A DNA stretch of 64,000 nt from Allobosea sp. AAP35. GTDB lineage: Bacteria; Pseudomonadota; Alphaproteobacteria; Rhizobiales; Beijerinckiaceae. Of this stretch, positions 16,813 to 26,219 are shown in pieces. Numbering within the stretch: the stretch's first letter is position 1; the number at the start of each line of letters is the position of its first letter. A model generated the notes under the pieces. That model had not been told where the DNA came from. It saw nothing but the letters and a program-made list of their open reading frames with translations, and did not search any database. Made by a program: the position numbers and the translations under genes. The stretch covers positions 1 through 64,000 of the forward strand of contig NZ_LJHQ01000063.1 of assembly GCF_001295925.1 (NCBI RefSeq), read 5' to 3'.

Positions 16813-17753
16813 GCACCGACATATTTGAAATGGGCGCCGACGCTGCGGTACGACGCCTCGAGCACATCGACGCCGCCGGCGAGCCGCAGCGCCTCCGCCG
16901 TGGCGAGACCGAGTTCGACCGCCTCGCGGCCCGGGCGCTCGTCGCTGGCGGTGATGCGTTTGTCGCCGTCGAAGGAGGTGATCTGCGCGTGCAGATGGAG
17001 CCTGTCGCCCCGCCAGGTCGCGCTCGCGCCGACCGGCAGGCTGCAGCCGGCGCCCAGCGCATGCAGCATCGCCCGCTCGCAATCGACCTCGGCGCGCGCC
17101 TTGGGGTCCTCGATGTCCTTGAGCATGGCCAGGATCATCGGGTTGTCGTCGCGCGCCTGCACGCCGAGCGCACCCTGCCCGATCGCATAGGGAAACAGAA
17201 CCGGATCGAGCAATTCGGAGGTCGCGCCTTCGAGGCCCAGCCGCTGCAGCCCGGCCTGCGCCAGGATCACCGCATCAAGCCCGTCATCGCCGTTGATCTT
17301 GGCCAGCCGCGGCCCGACATTGCCGCGGATCGGCACCACCTCGACATCGGGCCGCAGGCTCAGCATCTGCGAGCGCCGCCGCAGCGAGCCGGTGCCGACG
17401 CGTGCGCCCTGGCGCAGATCGGCCAGCGTCGCGCCGCAGAGCACGTCGCGCGGATCGACCCGCTCGGGCACCGCCGCCAGCACCAGTCCCTCGCGCAGCG
17501 TGGTCGGCAGGTCCTTCAGCGAATGCACGACGATATCGACCTCGCCCGAGGTCAGTTGGTCCTCGTGCTCGGTCGAGAACACGCCGATGATGCCGAACTG
17601 GTGGAATTCGGAGACCCGGTCCTTGTCGGCGATCGTCGCGATCGGATGCAGCGAGAACTCGGTGTCGGGATGCTTCGCCTTGATCAGCGAGGCGATGTAG
17701 TTCGTCTGCGCGATGGCGAGTGGGCTGCGCCGCGTACCGATTTTCAGAAGCAT
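16809..17753 (-). CDS. hemC: Hydroxymethylbilane synthase (porphobilinogen deaminase)
   Basis: A 314-residue enzyme that joins four porphobilinogens into hydroxymethylbilane. It begins LKIGTRRSPLAIAQTNYI. Catalytic and substrate residues are in VHSLKDLPT (Asp) and GTGSLRRRSQ. The dipyrromethane cofactor Cys is in LGAGCSLPVGASATW. All key positions are present, so it looks functional. The start ATG at 17753 places the conserved LKIGTRRSPLA at the N-terminus. hemC usually sits in a hem operon elsewhere; here it is at the edge of the photosynthesis cluster, so it may be a second copy for bacteriochlorophyll supply. Confidence 0.93.
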   Translation of the reverse strand: MLLKIGTRRSPLAIAQTNYIASLIKAKHPDTEFSLHPIATIADKDRVSEFHQFGIIGVFSTEHEDQLTSGEVDIVVHSLKDLPTTLREGLVLAAVPERVDPRDVLCGATLADLRQGARVGTGSLRRRSQMLSLRPDVEVVPIRGNVGPRLAKINGDDGLDAVILAQAGLQRLGLEGATSELLDPVLFPYAIGQGALGVQARDDNPMILAMLKDIEDPKARAEVDCERAMLHALGAGCSLPVGASATWRGDRLHLHAQITSFDGDKRITASDERPGREAVELGLATAEALRLAGGVDVLEASYRSVGAHFKYVGA

Positions 17754-17868
17754 GGACGAATGACCTAGCCTTGGGCCCTTTGGGCGCACTCATGGACGAA
17801 CGAAATCTCTATCAGCCGAGCAAGTCGCCGAGGCAACGTCAACTGCTTTCCATCTCCGGGACGCGCCA

Positions 17869-19422
17869 TCATCGCGCCACCAGCGGAAAGGTGGCGGCGA
17901 TCGCCCAGGCGAAGGCAAAGGCGTTGGCGGTGCCGGCCATGAAGGGATGCCCGGAACGCCGGAATGCCCAGGCGCTGAACAGCCCATAGACGAGGAAGAA
18001 CAACACGATCACCGGGACGATGATCAAGAGGAAGAACAGCCGCTGGAAATCGAGCGCCACCGCCAGCCCAAGCGAAACCAGGAAGGCGAGTTTCGAGGTG
18101 AGATAGGCCCCGCGCGCCGCCCCCGGCCCGCGCGTCAGCCATTCATCGGCGAGGAAATAGATCAGCGTGCCGGCCAGTGTCGCGGCAAACAGCGGCAGGC
18201 GATGGCCCGCAGGCACGAACGCCGTCACGAAACTGTGGACCGGCCAGACCAGGGCGACGAGCCCGAACAGCATCAGCGCCAGGGTGCCAGTGGCCAGCGC
18301 GCCGCGCGACACGGTCGCACGCGGGACGGTATACCCGCGCTGGACGAACGCGAGGCAGAGCGCCGTGAGCACGCCATAGGCGGCGAAATGCACGGCGAGA
18401 TAATCGCCGACGATGACGGGCAGGAAGTTGGTCGGCACGAAGCGCAGCAGAACCGGCGTGAGCAGCGCCGGCAGAACCAGAGGCAACGCGATGCGCCGCC
18501 AGCCCAGCGCCGCCCCCACCGGCGGCGAGGCCGCACGCGGCAGCAGGGCCGAGAGCGGAGAGGCCAGCACGACGACGCCCAAAAGCAGGAGCAGAATCCA
18601 GACGCCCCGGCCATCGAGATCGGGGCTCGCCACAGCCGGCCGGCCAAAGCTCGCATCGAGCCAGGCCAGCGCCTCGCGCAGGCTGACCTCGTTGTAGAGC
18701 ACGCCGACATGCTCGGCCCTGGGGCTGACGGCGGCGCGCCTGGCGGTCCCCGCCGCGACATCGCCATAGGTGACGCCGGCCTCGGGCGGGGCCGGCGCCG
18801 AGACCAGCCCGACGGCGCGCAGCGCCTCGCGGCGCAGGCCGCCCTCCCATTCCCCGGCGATGACCAGGAGGTTGCGCGGGGTTGTGGCCGTCACGGCCGG
18901 CGAGAACATCGAGACCGCGACCGTGGCAGCGACATCGGCGCGGCTCTGGGCGACGCGCACGATGATGTCGGTCGCCATCGAATGGCCGAGCAAGGCGAGC
19001 CGCCCATCGCCCAGGCCGATCGCCCTTTCGGCGACGCGCGCGGTCTCGTCGACCAGCCGGCGCGTCGCGCCGTCCTCCCGAGAGATGCTGCCGGTAAGCG
19101 GCATCGGATTGGCGCCATGGCCAGCGAAATCGAAGGTCACCGCGACATAGCCGGCCCTCGCCAGCGTGACGGCGAAGGGCTGCATCAATTGCTGCGAGCC
19201 GGCGAAACCATGGGCGATCACCACGACCGGGGCGGCGCCACTGCCCTGAACCGGTCGAAACACCGTCATCGGCGTGCCATCCACCGACATCGACTCGGTG
19301 ATGACGCCGCGCCTGGCATCCTGCAACTGCACCAGTGCGACACCGATCGCGACGACGGCGAGGCCTCCGAGCAAAAGCCGGATCCATCCCAAGGCAGGCC
19401 GGCCCGGGCCGCTTATAGTCAT
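17869..19422 (-). CDS. Alpha/beta hydrolase fused to a multispanning membrane domain
   Basis: A 517-residue protein. TM1 is at about 12-32. A hydrolase domain (about 45-255) follows, with the oxyanion segment AHGFAGSQ (70-77), nucleophile Ser148 in LLGHSMAT, and candidate acid and His in VIAGEWEGG and RAEHVGVLYN. From about 270 to the end are roughly eight hydrophobic helices. It lies between hemC and bchG, 20 nt after bchG, and is probably in the bchH-bchG transcript. The substrate is unknown; a lipid or tetrapyrrole ester is possible from context (for example removal of an esterifying alcohol), but nothing in the sequence proves it. Confidence 0.75.
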   Translation of the reverse strand: MTISGPGRPALGWIRLLLGGLAVVAIGVALVQLQDARRGVITESMSVDGTPMTVFRPVQGSGAAPVVVIAHGFAGSQQLMQPFAVTLARAGYVAVTFDFAGHGANPMPLTGSISREDGATRRLVDETARVAERAIGLGDGRLALLGHSMATDIIVRVAQSRADVAATVAVSMFSPAVTATTPRNLLVIAGEWEGGLRREALRAVGLVSAPAPPEAGVTYGDVAAGTARRAAVSPRAEHVGVLYNEVSLREALAWLDASFGRPAVASPDLDGRGVWILLLLLGVVVLASPLSALLPRAASPPVGAALGWRRIALPLVLPALLTPVLLRFVPTNFLPVIVGDYLAVHFAAYGVLTALCLAFVQRGYTVPRATVSRGALATGTLALMLFGLVALVWPVHSFVTAFVPAGHRLPLFAATLAGTLIYFLADEWLTRGPGAARGAYLTSKLAFLVSLGLAVALDFQRLFFLLIIVPVIVLFFLVYGLFSAWAFRRSGHPFMAGTANAFAFAWAIAATFPLVAR

Positions 19423-19442
19423 GCCGCGCGCAAACCCACGGC

Positions 19443-20369
19443 CTAGAATCCCGCGGGCAGGCTGCGCACCGCGATCGCGCTCGCCATCATGCCGAAGACG
19501 AAGAGCGGCACGCCAAACCCGCTGTAGAACAGGGCCTTGCCGACGGGATCGCGCAGGAAGCGGCCCATCAGCACGAGTTGACCCGCCAGGAAGACAGCCA
19601 CCACGACTGCCTCGACCGGCCGCTGCCAGTGCAGCAGCAGCGCGATCACCACGAATTGCGGCGCGGCCATGATCGCGCAGGCGGCGCGCGCCGCACCTTG
19701 CGCCCCGAGCTGGACCGGCAGCGAGGCGATGCCCATCTGCCGGTCGCCCTCCATCGCCTTGAAGTCGTTGAGGGTCATGATGCCATGCGCGCCGAAGCTG
19801 TAAAGCAGCGCCAGCGTCAGCACCGGCCAGGCTGGCAACGCACCGCCGAGCATCACCGCAGCGCCCGTCACCCAGGCCAGCCCCTCATAGGAAAACCCGC
19901 AGGCCGCATTGCCGAGCCAGCCATTGCGCTTCAGCCGCAAGGGCGGCGCGCTGTAGGCCCAGGCGAGGAACAGCCCGAGACAGGTCGCGATCAGAACCCA
20001 GGAGCCGAGCATCGAGGCGACCGCGAGCGACAGCCCGGTCCAGATCATCGCGATATACAGCCCCCAGCGTCCGGGAATCCGGCCCGAGGGAATCGGCCGG
20101 TGCGGCTCGTTGATCGCATCGACCTCGCGGTCGTACCAATCGTTGATCGCCTGGCTCATCGCGCAGACCAGCGGCCCGGCCAGCACGATGCCCAAAGCCG
20201 CAACGAGGGCATTGTCGACGATCGACACACCCGACGACACCACCCCGCAGGCAAAGGCCCACATCGGCGGAAACCAGGTGATCGGCTTGAGCAGTTCGAG
20301 CACGGCCGATGGCGCGGGATAGGTCCCGGTGGCAGCACGTGGGCCCAGCGTGGCGCCGGTCTCGCTCAT
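19443..20369 (-). CDS. bchG: Bacteriochlorophyll synthase (geranylgeranyl transferase)
   Basis: A 308-residue UbiA-type prenyltransferase with about nine helices. The first Asp-rich motif is NDWYDREVDAINEPHRPIPS (76-95) and the second is in LNDFKAMEGDRQMG. It esterifies bacteriochlorophyllide a with geranylgeranyl or phytyl diphosphate in the membrane. The start at 20369 overlaps the bchH stop by 4 nt (ATGA). In most purple bacteria bchG precedes the PucC-family gene and bchP; here it follows bchH instead. Confidence 0.96.
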   Translation of the reverse strand: MSETGATLGPRAATGTYPAPSAVLELLKPITWFPPMWAFACGVVSSGVSIVDNALVAALGIVLAGPLVCAMSQAINDWYDREVDAINEPHRPIPSGRIPGRWGLYIAMIWTGLSLAVASMLGSWVLIATCLGLFLAWAYSAPPLRLKRNGWLGNAACGFSYEGLAWVTGAAVMLGGALPAWPVLTLALLYSFGAHGIMTLNDFKAMEGDRQMGIASLPVQLGAQGAARAACAIMAAPQFVVIALLLHWQRPVEAVVVAVFLAGQLVLMGRFLRDPVGKALFYSGFGVPLFVFGMMASAIAVRSLPAGF

Positions 20370-23300
20370 GCCGCCGCATCCATACCGATACCCTCGAGCC
20401 GGTCCTCGAGCTCGTCGCCGGCCTGTTGAAGTGCAGCCAGCGTCGCCGCATCGGGCTTCCAGTATTGCCGCTGCTGCGCTTCGATCAGGCGGTTGGCGAG
20501 TTTGGCGGAGGCCGTGGGGTTCAGGGCCGCCAGCCGCTCGCGCATGGCCGGGTCGAGCAGATAGGTCTCGGTCAGCTTCTGGTAGACCCAGGGCTCGACC
20601 TGGCCTGTCGTCGCCGACCAGCCCATCGTGTTGGTGACATGGGTTTCGATCTGCCGCACGCCCTCATAGCCATGCTTGAGCATGCCCTCATACCATTTCG
20701 GGTTGAGCATGCGGGTGCGCGTCTCCAGCGAGACCTGCTCGGAGAGCGTGCGCACCGTGCCTTCGCCCCGCGTCTGGTCGCCGATATAGACCGGCGTCGA
20801 GACACCGCCCCGGGCCCGCCGCACCGCGCGGCTGATGCCGCCCAGCGTGTCGAAATAATTGTCGACCGTGGTGACGCCGAGCTCGACCGAATCGAGATTC
20901 TGATAGGCGAGTTCGACGCCGCCGAGCACGCTCTTCAAGAGGTCCGGCTGCTGCACTGCCCGGCCGCCTACGCCATAGGCGAAGCCCTTGCGGCGCGTAT
21001 AGGTCTCGGCCAGCTCGTCCTCGTCCTGCCAGCGCCCGCTCTCGATCAGGTTGTTGACGTTCGAGCCATAGGCGCCCTCGGCATTGCCGAAGACGCGCAG
21101 CGACGCCGTTTCCAGATCGCAGCCATGCTGCGCCTGATAGGCGAGCGCATGCTTGCGCACGAAGTTCTGCTCCGGCGGCTCGTCGGCTGATGCCGCCATG
21201 AAGGCGGCTTCCGCCAGAAGCCTGATCTGCAGCGGCAGCAGATCGCGGAAGATGCCCGAAAGCGACATCACCACATCGATGCGCGGGCGCTGGAGCTGGT
21301 CCTGCGGGATGAGCTGCGCACCCGCAAGCCGGCCATAGCTGTCGAAGCGCGGCGCGGCCCCCATCAGCGCCAGCGCCTGGGCGATCGGCGCCCCTTCTGT
21401 CTTGAGGTTGTCGGTGCCCCACAGCACCAGCGCGACGGTTTCGGGCAGCGGGTTGCCGTCCGCGAGATGGCGCTCGAGCAGCCGCGCAGCCTGTTTCGCG
21501 CCGTCCTGCACCGCATAGGCGCTGGGAATGCGGAACGGGTCGAAGCCATGCAGGTTGCGCCCGGTCGGCAGCACGGCCGGCGTCCGCAGCAGGTCGCCGC
21601 CCGGCGCCGGGCGGATGAAGCGCCCGTCGAGCCCGCGCATCAGGCCCTGAATCTCGTGGTCCTGCGCCAAATGCGCATCGGCGGCCGCCAGTTCGGTCAG
21701 CATCGCCAGCATGGCGCCCTGCGGGTCGAGACCCTGAGCCTTCAGCGCCCGCTCCGGGCTTCCCCCTGCGACGAGATCTTCGATCAGCGCACGGTCGGGC
21801 CGCAGGCCATGGCTCGATTCCGCCATCGCCAGCAGCATGTCGACGCGCTCTTCGGTCGAAAGCGGCTCGCCCACGACATGCAGGCCATGCGGGATCAGCG
21901 TGTATTCCAGCTCCAGCACCGTCTCGGTCAACCGGGCGACGTGCGGTTCCAGCTCCAGGCGGTTCCAGGCCGGTTCGGCCGGCGCGAGATCGAGCGCGGC
22001 CGCCTGGGCCTGGACCAGCACCGCCAGTTCGTCCTGCTCGCGCGTCTCTTCCGGGGACAATCCGCGCCAGCGGTCGAGCGAGCCCTTGAGCTCGATCAGC
22101 CCTCGATAGAGCCCGGCGGATGCCACCGGCGGCGTCAGATAGCTGATCAGCGTCGCCGCCCCGCGCCGTTTGGCGATCGCGCCCTCGGAGGGGTTGTTGG
22201 AGGCGTAAAGATAGATGTTGGGCAGATCGCCGATCAGCCGGTCGGGCCAGCACTGGGCCGAAAGCCCACTCTGCTTGCCCGGCATGAATTCGAGCGCGCC
22301 ATGGGTGCCGAAATGCAGCACGGCATGGGCGCCGAAATCCTCGCGCATCCAGCGGTAGAAGGCCGAGAAGGCATGCGTCGGCGCAAAGCCCTTCTCGAAG
22401 AGCAGGCGCATCGGGTCGCCCTCATAGCCGAAGCTCGGCTGGATGCCGACGAAGACGTTGCCGAAGCGCTCGCCCAGCACGAAGATCGAGGAGCCATCGC
22501 TCTGCTGGCGGCCGGGCGCGGGGCCCCATTGCGCCTCGATCTCGGAAAGCCAGCGCTCGCGCCGGACATGCTCGCCCGCGCCGATCTTGACGTGGACATT
22601 GGCCATGGCGCCAAAACGCGAGGCATTGCCCTCGATGATCGACTGCCGCAGCGCATCGACGCTGTCGGGAACCTCGACGCTGTAGCCCTCGGCCCGCATC
22701 GCCAGCAGCGTCCGGTGCAGCGATTCAAACACCGAGAGATACGCCGCCGTGCCGGTGTTGCCGGCATTGGGCGGGAAGTTGAACAGCACGATGCCGATCT
22801 TGCGCGCGGCCCGGGCGGAGCGCCGCAGCGCCACCAGCTTGTCCGTGCGCGCGGCCAGCACTTCGGCGCGCTCGGCGCAGACATGCATGTCGCGCTGGCC
22901 TTCGCTCGCCGGGAAGCTGCAGGAGCGGGCGCAGCCGGTGCAATGCCCGGCGTTTTCGGTACGGCCGCCGAAGATGATCGGACCGGTCGCGCCGTCGAGC
23001 TCGGGGATCGCGACCATGATCGTGGCTTCGACCGGCAGCAGGCCCCGATCCGACGGGCCCCACTGGTCGAGCGTCTGGAACTCGGCCGGATGCGCCGCGA
23101 TATAGGGCACGTCGAGCCGCGCCAGGACTTCCTGCGCGGCGTGTGAATCATTATAGGCCGGCCCGCCGACCAGCGAGAACCCGGTCAGCGAGACCAGCGC
23201 GTCGATGACAGGGCGGCCGTTCCTGAAGAAGAAGGCGTCGATCGCCTCGCGCGCATCGAGCCCCGTGGCGAAGACCGGCAGGACATTGAGGCCGCGTGCC

Positions 23301-24157
23301 TCGAACGAGCGGATCACGCCATCGTAATGGGCGGAATTCCCGGCCAGCACATAGGAGCGCAGCACCAGCAGCCCGACCGTGCCCTTGGCACCGGCCCGCA
23401 CCGGCAGCTTGTCCGCCTCGGCGCTGACACGGCCCGGCATGGCCGGGTGATAGACGCCCGTTTCGGGATATGCGGCCGGCTTGCCGACCTTCAGCGTGCC
23501 GCGCAGGACGCGCCTTTCGCCATCGGCATAGCGATCGACGAGGAAGCGCACGAGATTGGCGATGTTCTCTTCCGAGCCCGCGAGCCAATATTGCAGCGTC
23601 AGGAAATAGGCGCGCACATCCTGGGCCGTGCCCGGGATGAAGCGCAGGATCTGCGGCAGCCGGCGCAGCATCTTCATCTGGCTGGCACCGCCGCCGGCCG
23701 GCTTGCCCTTGTTGCCGCGCAGCCGCTTGAGCAGGGCCATCGGGCCGCTCGACGGGCCGTCCATCCTGAAACGACCCAGCCGGGTCATCTTGGTGACCTC
23801 GCCGGCCGACATGATGCAGACCATCGCATCGCAGGCGTCGCGCCGTGCCTGCAGCGCCGGCATCAGCGGCAGGAAATGATCCTCCATGAACAGCATCGTG
23901 TTGATGATGATGTCGGCCGACGCGATCGCCTCGAGGCAACGCGCGAGCGTGCGCGGATCGGCGGACCATTCGGATGCGGCGTGAACGCTGAGCTCAAGGC
24001 CCGGCAGATCGCGCTTCAGCGCCAGATGCGCCCGCACTGTGGCGCTGGCGACATGGGTATCCATGGTGACGATGACGACGCGGACCGGCGTGGCGGCGAT
24101 GTCGGCCTTCCGGGGGCGGGCTCTGGCCATCGTGCCCATATCGTCGATTATGCCCAT
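20366..24157 (-). CDS. bchH: Magnesium chelatase subunit H
   Basis: A 1263-residue porphyrin-binding subunit that inserts Mg into protoporphyrin IX with BchI and BchD. It has the N-terminal TPVRVVIVTMDTHVASATVR, the central CobN-like core (FGTHGALEFMPGKQSGLS), LYASNNPSEGAIAKRRG and the end LQQAGDELEDRLEG. The start ATG at 24157 has GAGG 9 nt upstream. The usual place for bchH is between bchB and bchL; here it has moved to a divergent unit opposite ppsR1 and is coupled to bchG. It is full length with no visible defect. Confidence 0.97.
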   Translation of the reverse strand: MGIIDDMGTMARARPRKADIAATPVRVVIVTMDTHVASATVRAHLALKRDLPGLELSVHAASEWSADPRTLARCLEAIASADIIINTMLFMEDHFLPLMPALQARRDACDAMVCIMSAGEVTKMTRLGRFRMDGPSSGPMALLKRLRGNKGKPAGGGASQMKMLRRLPQILRFIPGTAQDVRAYFLTLQYWLAGSEENIANLVRFLVDRYADGERRVLRGTLKVGKPAAYPETGVYHPAMPGRVSAEADKLPVRAGAKGTVGLLVLRSYVLAGNSAHYDGVIRSFEARGLNVLPVFATGLDAREAIDAFFFRNGRPVIDALVSLTGFSLVGGPAYNDSHAAQEVLARLDVPYIAAHPAEFQTLDQWGPSDRGLLPVEATIMVAIPELDGATGPIIFGGRTENAGHCTGCARSCSFPASEGQRDMHVCAERAEVLAARTDKLVALRRSARAARKIGIVLFNFPPNAGNTGTAAYLSVFESLHRTLLAMRAEGYSVEVPDSVDALRQSIIEGNASRFGAMANVHVKIGAGEHVRRERWLSEIEAQWGPAPGRQQSDGSSIFVLGERFGNVFVGIQPSFGYEGDPMRLLFEKGFAPTHAFSAFYRWMREDFGAHAVLHFGTHGALEFMPGKQSGLSAQCWPDRLIGDLPNIYLYASNNPSEGAIAKRRGAATLISYLTPPVASAGLYRGLIELKGSLDRWRGLSPEETREQDELAVLVQAQAAALDLAPAEPAWNRLELEPHVARLTETVLELEYTLIPHGLHVVGEPLSTEERVDMLLAMAESSHGLRPDRALIEDLVAGGSPERALKAQGLDPQGAMLAMLTELAAADAHLAQDHEIQGLMRGLDGRFIRPAPGGDLLRTPAVLPTGRNLHGFDPFRIPSAYAVQDGAKQAARLLERHLADGNPLPETVALVLWGTDNLKTEGAPIAQALALMGAAPRFDSYGRLAGAQLIPQDQLQRPRIDVVMSLSGIFRDLLPLQIRLLAEAAFMAASADEPPEQNFVRKHALAYQAQHGCDLETASLRVFGNAEGAYGSNVNNLIESGRWQDEDELAETYTRRKGFAYGVGGRAVQQPDLLKSVLGGVELAYQNLDSVELGVTTVDNYFDTLGGISRAVRRARGGVSTPVYIGDQTRGEGTVRTLSEQVSLETRTRMLNPKWYEGMLKHGYEGVRQIETHVTNTMGWSATTGQVEPWVYQKLTETYLLDPAMRERLAALNPTASAKLANRLIEAQQRQYWKPDAATLAALQQAGDELEDRLEGIGMDAAA

Positions 24158-24758
24158 GTCACGGCACCTCGGGCGTAGCGGACGCCGTCGCAGGAGCGCC
24201 GGCGGGTCGGCCTTGGGACCGTGATGCCAGCGAAGCGAGGAGCCGCCTCGTCGGACAGCCGATCATCGATCCGGACCGGAGCTCGGTCCTGGCAACAGCT
24301 GCGGCGCCCTGACCAGGGCGACAGGCGGAGGTGGGTATCGGGGTGCCGGCGCTGTCTGCGATCGGCCGGGTAAGCTCTGCACGAAACGTCATGGGACGCC
24401 CCCTGCCGACGACGTCAACCGGACTGCGGTTGCGCTCGCGGCTCTTGGAAGCTGAAGCCAAGCGATGTGAGTGTCAAGTTAGATTGACTATTTAAGACCC
24501 AAAAAATGTAATGTTGACTTTACAAATCCGGAGCTTTCGGTAGGGTCGATATCATAAGGTCCTTCCGGACCAGACGCCTTGCGCTGTAGCCAACACCGGC
24601 CCAGTCGATCGGGATCGTGCCGGGACAACCTGACTGAGCAAAGAATCGCATTGGAGATCGAGGCGGAAGATGATGTTTTTGCCGGTCCCGTCAGATCGGT
24701 GATCCAGCGCGACCGCGTGAATGCAGGCCTTCTCAACAAGGAATGGGCCTTCGTCGCC
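24158..24758. other. Divergent intergenic region between bchH and ppsR1
   Basis: About 600 bp without a convincing gene. The bchH-proximal 300 bp is GC-rich; an AT-rich window at 24466-24530 holds two PpsR-type palindromes. The frame of ppsR1 stays open back to a TTG at 24579, so part of this gap could be coding if an upstream start is used. Confidence 0.5.
24472..24524. promoter_or_regulatory. Paired PpsR/CrtJ-type operators upstream of bchH and ppsR1
   Basis: Site 1, 24472-24489: TGTCA-N8-TGACT (one mismatch to TGT-N12-ACA). Site 2, 24507-24524: TGTAA-N8-TTACA, a full TGT-N12-ACA with matched arms. Centres are 35 bp apart. PpsR/CrtJ tetramers bind paired sites of this form in purple bacteria, so repression (or activation) of bchH-bchG, and self-control of ppsR1, are likely. 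Confidence 0.8.
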
Positions 24759-26192
24759 ATGTCCTCCGGATCGTCACACAACCCTTCGACCGAACAGCCG
24801 GCTGGCGAACTCCGATCGGACGCGCTTTCGCCCTTTGCACGCCAGATCATCACGGCCGCATCAGACATCGCAGTCCTGCTCGACTCCGGCGGAAGGATCG
24901 CATCGGTTGTCAGCCTGCACAGCACAGGCGCCCGCGCCGACTGGATCGGCAGGCATTTCAGCGATGTCGTCTCGCCGGACAGCCAGGCCAAGGCGCTCGA
25001 TCTGATTGAAGGCGCGGCGTCCGAGCCCGGCCGGGTCAGCGAGATCAATCATCCCGCAGAGGACGGCGTGCACCAGGCTTTTCGGTACAAGATCGTGCGG
25101 GACGGCCATAGCGGGGCGCGGTGTCTGGTGGGGCAAGACCTCCTGCCCATCGCGGCGCTTCAGCAGCGCCTCATCGATGCCCAGCAGCTCATGGAACGGG
25201 AATATGCGCGGCTGCGCCTGGCCGAAACGCGCTATCGGATGATCTTCCACTCGTCGTCGGAGCCGATCCTGATCGCCGACTCCGTCACGTTCAAACTCCT
25301 CGAAGCCAACCCCGCAGCCTTGAGCGAGTTCGCGGTTGCCGCCGATCGCATCGGCAAGATCACGCTGCCATCGCTGTTTGCCCCGACGAGCGCAGACGCG
25401 CTGGAAACCATGCTGGCCACGGCGCGGGTCTCCGGCGAGGGGCAGGAGACCGACGTGTCGCGTCCCGGCACCAAGCGCAAGACCTGGGTTCGCGCCACGG
25501 CCTTTCGTCAGGACGGCGCCATCAATCTGCTGGTTCGGCTTCGCTTCGATGCGCAGGAGCCCGACATTCCCGCTGGCGACACGCCGTTGCGCCATTTGCA
25601 CGGGATGGTCGAACAGACGCCCGATGGCTGCGTCATCATCAGCCCGGAGCGCATCATCGTCCACGCCAACAAGGCCTTTCTCGAACTGGCACAACTCGCC
25701 TCGCGGCATCAGGCCATCGGCGAGCCGCTCGATCGCTGGCTCGGGCGGCCGGGAATCGACCTGCCGATGATCCAGGAGACGCTGGCCGATCACGGCGTCA
25801 TCCGGAACTTCCCGACGATCATCCGTGGCGCCTTCGGCAGCGTCGAGACCGTGGAACTGTCGGCGGTCACGGCCTGGGCCGGCGATGCAGGCTCGACCGG
25901 GCTGATCATCCGCAGCAAGGGAGCTCAAACCGCGCTGCAGGCCCCACGCGGCCAGGCCTTGCCACGATCCGTGGAACAGCTCTCGCAACTGGTCGGCCGC
26001 ACGCCGCTGAAGGATATCGTGCGCGAGACGAGCGATGTGATCGAGAAGCTGTGTATCGAATCAGCGCTGGACCTGAGTAAGGACAACCGCGCCGCCGCCG
26101 CACAGATGCTCGGCCTCAGCCGCCAGAGCTTCTACGCCAAGCTCCGCCGCCATGGTCTCGGAGACCTCGACGACGAAAACGATCCGCTCTGA
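24759..26192 (+). CDS. ppsR1: PpsR/CrtJ-type photosynthesis regulator, copy 1
   Basis: A 477-residue regulator. The N-terminal region and PAS domains span about 25-125, 155-265 and 280-390, with a Q-linker helix (QQRLIDAQQLMEREYARLRL, 135-154) between the first two. The C-terminal Fis-type helix-turn-helix is at about 425-465 (LSKDNRAAAAQMLGLSRQ). Cysteines are at 122, 291 and 432; Cys432 lies just before the helix-turn-helix, where redox-active Cys424 sits in Rhodobacter CrtJ. The start is uncertain: ATG 24759 gives usual length, but the frame is open to a TTG at 24579. In Bradyrhizobium ORS278 two PpsR proteins have opposite roles. Confidence 0.92.
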   Translation: MSSGSSHNPSTEQPAGELRSDALSPFARQIITAASDIAVLLDSGGRIASVVSLHSTGARADWIGRHFSDVVSPDSQAKALDLIEGAASEPGRVSEINHPAEDGVHQAFRYKIVRDGHSGARCLVGQDLLPIAALQQRLIDAQQLMEREYARLRLAETRYRMIFHSSSEPILIADSVTFKLLEANPAALSEFAVAADRIGKITLPSLFAPTSADALETMLATARVSGEGQETDVSRPGTKRKTWVRATAFRQDGAINLLVRLRFDAQEPDIPAGDTPLRHLHGMVEQTPDGCVIISPERIIVHANKAFLELAQLASRHQAIGEPLDRWLGRPGIDLPMIQETLADHGVIRNFPTIIRGAFGSVETVELSAVTAWAGDAGSTGLIIRSKGAQTALQAPRGQALPRSVEQLSQLVGRTPLKDIVRETSDVIEKLCIESALDLSKDNRAAAAQMLGLSRQSFYAKLRRHGLGDLDDENDPL

Positions 26193-26219
26193 GCCGGGCG
26201 GAGGAGCGACAGCCGCGCG

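Noticed and set aside
16809-17753. hemC as a decayed or non-catalytic paralogue
   Set aside because: The catalytic Asp, the arginines and the cofactor Cys are all present.
21467-23146. A 559-codon open frame on the plus strand inside bchH
   Set aside because: It is antisense to conserved BchH sequence, has no ribosome site or recognisable motif, and is a high-GC shadow.
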